Positions 33,870 through 43,845 of a stretch of DNA of 64,000 nucleotides are shown here, in pieces. The stretch comes from Polytrichum commune (Eukaryota; Streptophyta; Polytrichopsida; Polytrichales; Polytrichaceae): positions 40,734,001-40,798,000 of the forward strand of contig OX485804.1 of assembly GCA_950295325.1 (NCBI GenBank), in the 5' to 3' direction. How positions within the stretch are numbered: the stretch's first letter is position 1; every line of letters begins with the position of its first letter. The translations under genes were made by a program, and so were the position numbers. The notes beneath the pieces are model-generated. The model had not been told where the DNA came from. It saw nothing but the letters and a program-made list of their open reading frames with translations, and did no database searches.

Positions 33870-34800
33870 ATTTGCGCGATACCTTCTAGTGATCAACTGA
33901 TGATCAAGTGCTCGATCGAGAATTCCGTTGACAGTGTCTCTCAAAGTTCTTGTGTGTCTGAAAAAATTGTGGTCCTCTGTATATTATATCTTGTTCTAGT
34001 TTGCTCTCAAAACTTTAGGGTTGTGTGAGAGAGTATATATTAAGCACTTGTCAGACTGCACGCAGTACTCTTGGCTATCCAATCGTCTGTAACTTGAAGT
34101 TCACCAACTTTGGCAATTTGAGCATGATTATTCTCCAGTGATTTATGTGATACTAGTGATCGATCCAAGTCATGCTCGACAATAATTTAGTTGACGGTGC
34201 CTGAAAGCTCTCATGTCTGAAAATTGCGGTTTCCATATATCTTTATTCCCGTTTTTTTAGGGTTTTTTGAAGGTATCTGGCACTTGTCAGACTGCGAGCA
34301 CTTGTGGTGTTCCGAGCATGTAAATTCGAGGTTCACAAACTTTCGCAACTTGAACATGATTATTTTTCAGTGAATTTAAGTGATACTAGTGATCAATTGG
34401 CCAAGTGCGCTTGAAGCTCTCATGTCTGAAATTCGTCTTCCTCCATATATCTTATTCTTGTTCAAGAGTCTTAAAGCATTTGAGTGTTATTTGGAAAGTA
34501 GCAGGCACTTGTCAGACTGCATGCACTTGTGGCTTTCCGAGCATCTAAGTTGTGTTATGAACATGATTAATTTTCAGTGATTTGTGTGATACTAGTGATC
34601 AAATAGATCGAGTGCGTGACAATCAGTTGATGGGTTGTCTCGAAGCCCTCATGTCTCCGAATTGTAGTCTCTCTATATCTTGTTCTAATTTGTTCCCAAA
34701 ATTTTTAAAGTTTTTTGAAAAGTATTAGGCACTTGTTGGACTGCACCAATTGTGGTTGTCGGATCGTCTGTATTTCAGGCTCACGACTGGTGACCGGGAT
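33870..34800 (+). repeat. Four-copy degenerate tandem array, 207-265 bp units
   Basis: GCACTTGTCAGACTGC or a close variant is at 34044, 34280, 34505 and 34729 (spacing 236, 225, 224). Each unit also has CTAGTGATC near its start, a CTCATGTCTGAAA-like segment and CATGATTATTTTTCAGTGATT-like bases. It ends about 1.05 kb upstream of the trihelix-like gene start codon, so it may lie in its promoter. Confidence 0.8.
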
Positions 34801-35860
34801 CATGCGTTGCACTTGAACTCGCAGGTGGCTGAGTGGCTCTATTTCCCTACTCTAATACGAATTGCTTAAAGTTGGACTTTTAATCTAAACCAAAAGGAGC
34901 TTGCCACATCATCAATTGATCACACTTTACAGCTCAGCTATGTTGTATCAATTTCCCAGTCCGTTACTTGTTATAGGGACTTCACAAATCTTGATATATG
35001 TTCAACAGACAACATTTATGTATACTAGTGGATTCTATAACTGCGATGGTTTTTGCAGTGTGATCAATCATGCTTGCTCAATTTCTGGCCATGGAATCTC
35101 TGAAGTTCCTAGGGTTAGGCTCCACGCAGCTGATCCTCTTCTATCTGTTCTGCAGGTGATTATAAAAGCTGTTTTTGAAGAAACTCAATCCCGTGAGACT
35201 TTGAGTACTGTAAGTGGCTTCAGCGTCTCATCCACTTTTAAAATTTGTTGTTCCAAGCCGTATGATGTGAAGAGTTTAGACATTCTGGTTGTCACAGAAG
35301 AAACTACAACCTAATTAGTGTTTACATGTTTCTGATAGAACCACCCGTGGCAGAACATTAATTCAGATGACTGAACAGATATCACACGACCTATGCATAA
35401 TTCCGTTTCCATGGGAGTTATCATATTTTGAGTCAAAGATGGGAGACTAACGATGGCCATGTCTGTTGCAGGTAATCTTTCAGAAAGGCCACCTTTTAAT
35501 TGCTCCTTTCCGCAACCAAGGATAATACAGATACATTCTGCTTGTCGTAGGTGCAGATTAATATCCTTCCTCAACTCCAATATGTTCAATATGTGCTAGG
35601 GTTACCCTATATCAGGAAAGAGGGGGGGGGGGGGGGTGTGTCCAAGTGGCCATGGAAGACAGAAACTGACCTTGGAGAGGTTTGATTCACTTACTCTACA
35701 TGGATTTGTGTGAATAAACTTGGATGCAAGTTTTAGCCCATTAGCAAAGCACATTCGAGACCACTGTGCATTCACAGAGGAGTTAATTGGACGACACACC
35801 TAAGCCAAATATTTTTTAGAGATTTTTTAGGCCTGCCAAGTTGAAGTGTTACTAGCAAAG
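34801..35860 (+). other. Upstream region of the trihelix-like gene
   Basis: A 137-codon plus-strand frame at 34901-35314 has no recognisable domain. A G15 run is at 35622-35636. Just before the gene, a T-rich stretch ending TTTTTTAG at 35823-35830 looks like a splice acceptor, so the first coding exon may be preceded by a 5' UTR intron. Confidence 0.4.
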
Positions 35861-36289
35861 ATGTCGATTAATGGCGCGGGAAGGATGCGAGCCCCGGATT
35901 GGAACCATGAAGAAACGTTGTTACTGGCAAAGTTGAGGCGGGATGCTGTGTTTTCGCGCAACTTAGAAGGGGTATGGACACGAATTGGGAACACGATTTT
36001 CAACAACTTCGGCCACACGAGATCGGATGACCAGTGTAAACGGAGATGGGAGACTCTCCAAAAAGTGCACAAGACCGTTGAACGCTATTGTGTGGAGCAT
36101 AATCGAGAGCACTGGCAGCTCACTAGAGCTGAATTGGACTCGATGAAGTTGGCTACGTCATATAATGAGGAATGGTATGCGGTTGTGAAGGAAGTTTGTG
36201 AGGAGGAGCAGAGGCGGAAACAACGGAAGAGGAGACGATCAAATCCAGAACCCATACAGCCAAGGCAATTGGATTACAGTGATCAAGCT
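35861..36289 (+). CDS. Exon 1: trihelix domain and NLS (143 codons)
   Basis: Encodes MSINGAGRMRAPDWNHEETL onward. Helix 1 contains W14 and LLLAKLRRD; helix 2 W39 (VWTRIGNTIFNNFG); helix 3 CKRRW63ETLQKVHK. HWQLTRAELDSMKL (84-97) and EEWYAVVKEVCEEEQ (103-117) are further helices, the latter placed like the fourth helix of GT factors. RRKQRKRRR is a strong nuclear signal. Ends GATCAAGCT|GTAAGT, a strong donor. Confidence 0.75.
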
Positions 36290-39200
36290 GTAAGTAATTC
36301 TTGTGCTCCCTCCCCATAAGCTTTAGATTAAACTTCTTAATACTCGGGTTGGGGTAGCCTTCTAATCAAGTGGTTTCAAGTCTGTGTTGGGTCGTGGGAA
36401 AAATAAATGCCTGTGAATTTTAACCTTGCATAGATGGTGGGAAGATGATTTGCAACCAATTTTCTTGTAATCCTATAGCTGGGCAATATAATTAGAGTTG
36501 CATTACTAGGGCGTTTCGGCAGAGAACCCCATCACTCTCAGCCCTTAGACTCTTGGGGGGGCCTATTATGCAAACAGTGTACAGAGCGGAGTGAGAAGGG
36601 TTTGCAAAGATCTTAAATGGTTGCTCTTCTCTGGCCGACCACTTTTCCTAGGATATGAAACAAGCAACTAGTACAAGATGGGTAGCAATTCCAAATCGAG
36701 GCCACTTTCCTCATGATTTTTGGAGCTCGTAAGAATACCTTTTGCATTATCAAAGCGAAGATTCTCGTGCTCGTCAAATGGTCATACAGGTCCTCCCCAA
36801 TTATGTTGACTAGAGTGTCTGATTAAGATAAGTTAAAGAATTAGGCATGTCTACCTTAAAGTTTCTGCAAGGGATCTTAGGGGTTGATCCTACATGTCTG
36901 AGATTTTAATACTAGAAAACGAGCAGGTGGAATTTATGCAAGCAGCAGCGAGGTTCACTAAACAACTGATTTAATGTGGGCCACACTATTTATTGTCATC
37001 GACCCTCATTAAGTCTCTTGCAATCATTGGGTGGCAAATAGGGTGGCAAATAGAGAGGGTGTCATATGACCCTTGGTGCTATATGATAAGTCATGAAGAC
37101 CGCTCCAATTAACAAGGTACATCAATTTTGATGCCACCCTAAATCATATGTCTAGTGGAGTGATGATCCCCACATGTTTAGGGTTTCTACAGTAGCAAAT
37201 GAGCAAACTTGTAGAAGGTAGGCAATAGGGAGGTAGTGAGATTAGAAGGTTGCAAGATGCAGCAACCCAAGGAAACGCTTGCTGGAGAGGGACAAAGTCC
37301 CCTCTGCAACACTTGTCCCTAAGGTAGATGGGCCTTATTTTGTTGTTTTTGTTGTTGTGTCTTGTACCTTGTACTACTCGGATCTACGAGGTTGAAGGTT
37401 TTTGTGCTTTTGCAAATGTATTTGAAGAAGACTTGATCAATTCCATGAAGTTTGGAATTAATCTCAATTTGTTAAGAGTTATCAAAGTCTAGTTACATTA
37501 AGCCAAAAGAGGACCATATAGTCCCCAAGTTTTCTTGACTACTAAATTCAGAGTGGTTAACAAATTTTGAACATGTAGTCCAATTTCTTTTCAAACACGT
37601 GTCTTTTAGTGTCCATTCTTAGATCTGCACCTAACCTCCTACCAATAAATACAGGTGTCCAGATTCTTGCTTTCTTGGAATTAGGCACGTCTGCCTTACC
37701 CTAATAATCCACATACCCTATCAATATTTTTGTTTCATATTTTCCTATATTCCTATAAGTATGAGGCACTTATGAGTACACTCCTTATGATCAGGTGATT
37801 GTGCCAGCACTGAACGCTCATGAAGATCCACAGTCATCAGGTACTACTGTTGATGCACAAAGCTCTACATCATTAATGCCAAGTCCGCAGGTCGAAAACC
37901 TACCCTCTTCACAAGCCAAAATTGAGAGGTTAAGAAATAGAATCCAGACTTTGAGGCTTCAGCTGCAGCTTGCAGAGCAGGAGCTACAACAGATTACTCA
38001 AGGAGATCAGGTACTTCATTCATTTATTAATGACTTCTATGCTCCCATTCTGCAGTGGTACATAACACTGTTTAAATTTCATTCTCCTTAGAATGAATGG
38101 AAGTTCACGTTATCTCTTGTCTGCTTCTTTTGGCAATTATAGTGTGTCCAATATCTCCTCCAGTTAGACGTTTGGATCCCGATCCAGAGATTGGAACTAG
38201 CTCAGCAGATTACATGACCTCACCAGAGGCCTAGCAGTTGGGTGACCTTCCTAGCACTTGTTTCTGGTGCAACCTGATTTCCTCAATTTCTGGTGCATCT
38301 TAATTTCTAAATATGTGTGAAAAGTATAGGGTGGAATGAAATCCAAAGGAGTAAAATTTAGAAAACAAATAACATAATTATAGGATACTAGAAAATCATT
38401 TAAAGAATGTATTAGGTACATCTTAAGAATGTTAATCATATATAGAATATTCCAAGTGTATGTGCATTCATTCTTTTGAAAAATACCCCTTTTTCACATG
38501 TGGTTCATATCCCTACGAGGGTGTTGCCCCCCGGGGGTGCTAGCCTTAGGTAGCTTAACCCCGGAGTTCCCATCACATAACCAAGTAAAGGCATTGGGTG
38601 TAAGCCACCTTCTCTATAACTTGTTGCGAATCCAATTATGATGCATGATCCCCTTCAGATTCAAATTGTGTAGAGCTCTAAATATAAAAATGTGCAACCT
38701 TTAACATGTCTATATGACGCCCAAGGTAGATGGGCATTAAATAGTTACTCTTTCCAACTAGCCCACTTCTCCAAGAATATGAAACACGCGATTAGCACAT
38801 GATAATTAGCAAATCCAAATCAAAGCCATAGCCGCGTCCTCATAGTTTTGGTCCAAAAGTGAAGATTCTTATGCTCATTAGATGGTCCTACATGCCCCCC
38901 AAATCATGTTGATTATTGAACCTAGACTAATTAACATTTTTAGCGCATGTACTTCAATCACTTTTGAACATATGTCTTTTTGGTGTCCGTTGTTGGATCC
39001 ACACCTAACCGTACACCAGTCAAATATAGGTGTCCAATTAAGATAAGTGTTCAGATTAGGCATGTGTGTTACCTTACAGACCCAGTTATGGGCCTCTTGG
39101 ACATTTAAAGGTTGATATATTGTATTGTAAGTGTAAAAAATGCATTACAATACCAAACCATGGCTGGCTCCCCACTGGCTCAATCCTTGAAAGGAAAATA

Positions 39201-42200
39201 AGGGGCAGCCTTGAATCCTTCGTCCATAGGATTCTAGTCAATCTTCAAGTCCACACTCATAAAGGAAGCAAGACAGCGTGGAAGGGGGATGCGATTTGGT
39301 GAAAAAGCGAATGTACATTTAGAGTTATCCGTAAAGTCCCTCAAAGAGGGAGGGACAAAGCTGTGATTTTGGTCCTTCTTTGAGAAAACTTTCTGTTACG
39401 AGCTCGTCAGGTCATCGTGTATTGGAGTTTATTTTGAAAGTTGGGTGAAAGTTTTGGGACCACTTCTTGTCACCTCTCAAACTTTGAAAGAATCTTAAGA
39501 TCTAAAATAAGGTATGCACATGGAACCCACTATTTTAAATCTCGAATCAGCCTATGGAAGTCTGGCTTGGTCCTCTCATCCTAGTAGGACAAACTAGAAA
39601 GCCGGTTTTTAATAGCCTAACACCACTCTTTGTGTATGGTAGACTAAGCATTAAAAAAACTTGGGTGACTTTGTGTTCATTCTCATAAACTCGGACGGCT
39701 CGGCCTTCGGAACTGAACTCTTAATAGGAAGTTTAGTTCCAAATGTTTACAAATAACTCTGATCATAATAGCACCCCCCATAACCCAAAGATTTTTCCAT
39801 TGTCAGCCTTGACTTGACCCTCACTGAAATCTGGTGGTGCAGGAGGTCCTCGGCAATTCGAGTTCACCAGGTACGTCACAATCTAGTCAAGTGATGGAGC
39901 ACGAAGAGCCTCAGATCCCGGGCACATCAGCTCCTCAACAAATCAATGTGAATCACAACATCAAGACGCCTAATCTAGCAGGAGGCGATAAGTTCTGCCT
40001 GGGACCTTTTACCATGTTTGAGAATGCAGTGAAGACGCCGCTGCCGATGCTTACAGAAGCCGATACATGGGCTCCCTTGATGAATTGGTCTACCAGGACC
40101 CAATTTGTGCCGTCCGACTATCCAGAATTGATGAACAGCGGAGCGCGTACGAATCTGTTGCTGAGCCCCCACATTGATCAACAAGGGCATGAAATCACGC
40201 TCACAATTGACACTCGGATCATCATCAAAGCCACACAGAATCCGCTTCCAAATACTAATCCAGTATGTCTTCCACTTCATCTACTTGAACCGTGTACACT
40301 ACCTTCACGGAGTGTATGTTGAGTCCGTGTTGAGTGTGACAAATGACTCTGTCCAATGTTGCCTCCGGCGTAAATTGTGGTGCTGATGATGCTTCATCGT
40401 TTGAGTTGGTCTGAGTCTATATGTTATCCCGAAAAATATTAGAGGGCCCCAAAGACTAACGTAGATGGGTTTAAAATGGAACTTTTCCTGACTAGCCCAT
40501 TTCTCCTAGGATATGAACACGTGGTTAGCATGAGATGGTTAGCATATCCAAATTGAGGTTGAAGTCATTATCCTTATCATTTTTAGTGCGTATGTGAATA
40601 TCCTATTATGAAAGTGACGATTCTTGTGCTAATTAAGTGGTCATGTCGGTCCCTCCCCCAATTTTGTATACCGTTGAACCTAGAATGGTTATCATATCTC
40701 AAGCATATAGTTCAATCTCTTTTGAACACATGTCTTTTTGGTATCCATTCTTGGGGTCACATGTAACCACATACCACTCAAATACAGGTGTTTGATTAAG
40801 AAAAGTAACCAAATTAGGCACGTCTATCATGTTGGCTCCTTTCAAAGGTGAACACCTTGAGCAGGCTTGGACAAGTTGGCATGCGCCTAACTTATCTCCT
40901 CTAAGAACAAACCCCTAGGTAGTAGGTTCTCACATGGTTGGTTGGAAATGTATGATTCACCCGGACACCCCCATTATGATTAGGTGGGGCCATAGGTGCA
41001 TATGAAATCAAGTGTTAGGAAGATCACCCATCCAAACACTATTCTGACCTTTGGCGACTTAAGCTCGGAGTTTCCATGAGATCTGGGTTAAGGTTCTGGG
41101 CTGAGTAGTGTATCATATTTGGACAGCATTTGCTAAGCTTCAATATGTGGTCGTTGTTAACAGGTGACGAAAACAGGGCATGCACACCAGGAGAGGTCGT
41201 CACCATCTATCGATTTGCGGCTCTCAACCGAGACAACTGTCTGGGAAGATGAGGAACACCAGAAGCTAAACACTGAGTTTCGGACGCTACAGCAACAGCT
41301 GCAGAATGTCATTCAAAAAATCAGTCAGGTACTTGATAATTTCAACATCGTTGCAATTTGCAATTGACTCCCCATGTGCTTTAAAATTCATGGCCTTCTG
41401 GCTTTCCAGTTCAGTATCTGGGGAGGATTTTGGGCATAATTGGTCAAGATCCTAGTGTTCCCAAGCCCAACTGGTTACATGTTGACATCTTTCGGTTTTT
41501 ATTTATCTATTTGAGGTACATTCTATAGATTCCTCTGAAATGATGCGTACTTTTTCTGAAGTCTTGAACTTCATCCAGTTATTTCCCAAACTCAACCAGT
41601 TCATCTGTAACTAGTGGTCAGTACTCCCCGGTCATGGCTCCAGTTTGTGATCGTAATCCATGACCTACTATATATGGAAACCCTTATGAGAAAAAGTGCT
41701 CCCTGTAATTCATGTTGTAAGATTCTCCTCCAGGGTTTGCAGACCGTCATGTTTTGATGTTCTTGCAAGGAATCTTCAGGGTTGACCCCACCGGTTTGTT
41801 TGGTTTTTGATAGTAAAACAATGAACAGGTAAAAAGTGACAAGTGGTGGGGTAGTTTAGTAGGGAGCCAATGAGATTAGAATGACCTGCAAGAGTAGAAT
41901 CAAGTTTCCGAACACTTACCGTCAGGGCTGCACTAAAAACCTGCCCCTATAGATTTATTGCTATTCATCCTAAATTAACATCAGAAACTAATTTAGAATC
42001 ATGTGATATAAGTAGAAATTATGGGGCTCTACATAGGAATAGTGTTTTCACCCTTTCCGTTAATAGGTATTGTGAACATTTAAACGCAGTAACACAAGGA
42101 AACATCAAGCAGAGGGGGGTCCCCCTTTGCAACATTATCTAAGGTAGTGGGTTGAAATCCAACATAACAATAATCTAGAAGCCTAAACTTGAATGGTATG

Positions 42201-43792
42201 TGCTTAGGTGTGGAATTAAGAACGGATACCAAAAAGACGTGTTTGAAAAACATTGGTCCATATGCTCAAAATAGGTTAACCAATCTAAGCTCAACGGTCA
42301 ACATGATTGGGCAGACCCATATAACCACTTCATGAGCATGGGAATCTTCACTTTGATTGTGAACAAGATACTCATACAAGCTCTCAATATTATGAGGCAA
42401 ATGACTATGGGCATAAATTGGATTTGCTAATCATCTTGCACGAAATTGCGAGTTCTACATCCTACAAGAAGTGGGTGCAGAGAGAAGCGAATAATCTCTC
42501 TCTCTCTCTCTCTCTATACAATGACGCTGATACGTTTCTTGTTGTATACAGGTTAACGTGACCAACTCAGCCATCACGCCCGGCCATTCAGGCTTGAGAG
42601 AAAAGGATACAGCAGCAGTGGCGACCGAAGAGCAAATTAAGCCTAATAATACCGGCATTGATCTCAACCGCTTGCCAATTCCGTCTAGTAATGAGGTGTC
42701 AGGTGGCAATGAGCCCGGTTATTACATGGTTGCTCCTGACGACATTGAACAGGCCCCAGATCGCGGGTTGACAGAGTGCCTGGCTCGAATGAATCTTTCA
42801 CCGTCAACTACAACACTGAAATCAGAACTAATTACTACCAAAAAAAAAAAGGATTCACCAAAGACGACTACTACTACTGCTGCTACTACTACTACTACTC
42901 TTCCTCCAGCCAGTAGTGAAGATTCATTAAAGATCGAAGATGACTACCCACAAGGCAGCCTGTGCCTCACAATGGATCAATCGTGGCTGGCATCTGCCCC
43001 ACCAAGCAGTGTCTGTGATGAGCTTCTTGGACGATCGGTGCCCAACATGGGCATCTACAAATCGTCAATAAATTCACAGCCGTATAAATCACATGTTAAG
43101 GAGTCGACACAGACCCGCTGGTGGCGTATGTTGGAGCTGTTCATGAGGGTCTTACAACTCAAGCCCTCCGCGCTTCCTCTGTCTAGTTTCGAAGAAGACC
43201 ATCTGGTGAGTGACTACTACTGCACTTGATTGAGCACAAATTATCATCGCATGGTTTAATTGTCCACTTTAAACAGTATTACCATATTCTTCCCCAAGTG
43301 GAAATGGATTGCCCAAAGTTCCCTGTGATTATGCGTTTCTAGACTTGCGATTTGTTGTTTGGAAATTCTATCAATAAAATAATATTCAAGTTATTTTAAA
43401 CCCTCAAAGGTTTGACTGAAGTTGTACCATTGCATGGTCTACGTGACATTTTGTATGTCAAGCCCATTGACACTAGAAGAAAACTTGAAGATCAATGAAA
43501 AAATCAAGTAGTCCGGTAGTCTATCTGTAGAGTTGAATAGAACCTCCGATTCAGCATGCATGTGTAAATCACGAGTTAATTGAGGAGCCGCTTGACATAA
43601 CTATATCGGTCTTGGGCAGTCATATCTTGTCTTATTTGACATCAACTTCAGTTCTTTGTTCAGTGTGGTTAATTTGTTTGAACAATTTCATTGCCGCAGA
43701 TTGCAGATGGAAATCTGGGACACGACTTACGACAGACTCAACCGACAACGCACAATGGCGACTTATGGGAATGCACTGATTGTAATTATTAA
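35861..43792 (+). CDS. Trihelix/SANT-like DNA-binding protein gene, six exons
   Basis: Predicted 658-residue nuclear protein, probably a transcription factor. Coding exons: 35861-36289, 37795-38010, 39843-40262, 41164-41328, 42552-43205, 43700-43792. Each internal exon is a whole number of codons, all five introns are phase 0 with GT...AG, and the frame stays open to TAA at 43790. Residues 12-76 carry the three-tryptophan trihelix pattern (W14, W39, W63; RSDDQCKRRWETLQKVHK); 118-126 is a basic NLS. Exons 2 and 4 encode coiled-coil segments; exon 5 is low-complexity. The Met at 35861 is the first after an in-frame TAG at 35828. Family by motif only: trihelix (GT factor), with Myb/SANT-like as alternative. 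No known orthologue recognised; expression untested. Confidence 0.7.
36290..37794 (+). other. Intron 1 (1505 bp) with two family B repeats
   Basis: GTAAGT...TGATCAG. Contains family B segments at about 36600-36870 and 37180-37720. The duplication TGGGTGGCAAATAGGGTGGC is at 37028-37052. Confidence 0.65.
37795..38010 (+). CDS. Exon 2: Ser/Thr-rich then coiled coil (72 codons)
   Basis: Begins VIVPALNAHEDPQ, then a Ser/Thr-rich linker, then KIERLRNRIQTLRLQLQLAE and QELQQITQGDQ with leucines at heptad spacing, a likely dimerisation coiled coil. Acceptor TGATCAG|GTG, donor GATCAG|GTACTT. Resembles exon 4 in its last 25 residues. Confidence 0.65.
38011..39842 (+). other. Intron 2 (1832 bp) with family B and C repeats
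   Basis: GTACTT...GGTGCAG. Family B at about 38280-39080 (one of the longest copies) and family C at 39370-39705. A coding-like stretch after an AG at 38142 (reading PISPPVRRLDPDPEIG, stop at 38232) may be an unused or alternative terminal exon. Confidence 0.6.
39843..40262 (+). CDS. Exon 3: unknown conserved-looking region (140 codons)
   Basis: Starts EVLGNSSSPGTSQSSQVMEH (Ser-rich), then FCLGPFTMFENAVKTPLP, EADTWAPLMNWSTRTQFVPS, DYPELMNSGARTNLLLSPH, and a beta-rich HEITLTIDTRIIIKATQ. No known domain recognised. Ends AATCCA|GTATGT, a strong donor; the acceptor GGTGGTGCAG has a weak pyrimidine tract, so this boundary is the least sure. Confidence 0.6.
40263..41163 (+). other. Intron 3 (901 bp) with a family B repeat
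   Basis: GTATGT...GTTAACAG. Family B copy at about 40440-40840, followed by unrelated sequence. Confidence 0.6.
41164..41328 (+). CDS. Exon 4: second coiled-coil segment (55 codons)
   Basis: VTKTGHAHQERSSPSIDLRL then TVWEDEEHQKLNTEFRTLQQ and QLQNVIQKISQ, a helix with heptad hydrophobics. Acceptor TTGTTAACAG, donor CAGTCAG|GTACTT, the same donor hexamer as exon 2. The C-terminal helix resembles that of exon 2. Confidence 0.6.
41415..41640 (+). mobile_element. Family A MITE in intron 4
   Basis: Starts ATCTGGGGAGGATTTTGGGC and ends GTACTCCCCGGTCATGGCT; CATGTTGACATCTTTCGG and CTCAACCAGTTCATCTGTAA are in place. CCAGTT occurs on both flanks as the core of a decayed duplication. Same orientation as the gene. 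Confidence 0.75.
42170..42480 (-). repeat. Family B repeat in intron 4 (minus)
   Basis: Reverse copy: GATACCAAAAAGACGTGTTT, CCACTTCATGAGCATGGGAA and AATTGGATTTGCTAATCATC match the family B core on the opposite strand. Confidence 0.6.
42552..43205 (+). CDS. Exon 5: long low-complexity region (218 codons)
   Basis: Starts VNVTNSAITPGHSGLREKD, contains NNTGIDLNRLPIPSSNEVSG and a Lys/Thr-rich part: an A11 run (42840-42850, four Lys) followed by an ACT microsatellite (42868-42898) coding nine Thr interrupted by two Ala. After it come LCLTMDQSWLASAPPSSVCD and QTRWWRMLELFMRVLQLKPS, an amphipathic stretch. Donor CATCTG|GTGAGT is strong. Read-through would stop at 43227-43229. Confidence 0.65.
43206..43699 (+). 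other. Intron 5 (494 bp), free of recognised repeats
   Basis: GTGAGT...ATTGCCGCAG. The only intron without a family A, B or C copy. A second AG seven bases downstream (43706) could serve as alternative acceptor. Confidence 0.6.
43700..43792 (+). CDS. Exon 6: last coding exon (30 codons and stop)
   Basis: Reads IADGNLGHDLRQTQ, then NGDLWECTDCNY and TAA at 43790-43792. The acceptor TTGCCGCAG keeps phase 0. If the AG at 43706 is used instead, the frame would be MEIWDTTYDRLNRQRT... running into the G-rich tract and stopping at 43857-43859. Which end is real cannot be decided without transcripts. Confidence 0.5.
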   Translation: MADGNLGHDLRQTQPTTHNGDLWECTDCNY

Positions 43793-43798
43793 GTTCAA

Positions 43799-43845
43799 AA
43801 AAAAGGGGAGGGGGGGGGGGGGAGGGGGGTTGTTTAGGGGGTGGG
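43799..43845 (+). other. G-rich tract just after the stop codon
   Basis: An A8 run, GGGGAGGGGGG and further G-runs up to GTGGGGTG within about 55 bases of the TAA. Able in principle to form a G-quadruplex in the 3' UTR. The poly(A) signal was not identified. Confidence 0.6.

Larger units (their letters stand above)
41329..42551 (+). other. Intron 4 (1223 bp) with family A and B repeats
   Basis: GTACTT...TGTATACAG. Family A MITE near 41415-41640 (+), family B reverse copy at 42170-42480, and a (CT)n run at 42497-42514 close to the acceptor. Confidence 0.65.

Noticed and set aside
34901-35314. A 137-codon protein gene upstream of the trihelix-like gene
   Set aside because: No domain, no good start context and no splice support; could be chance.
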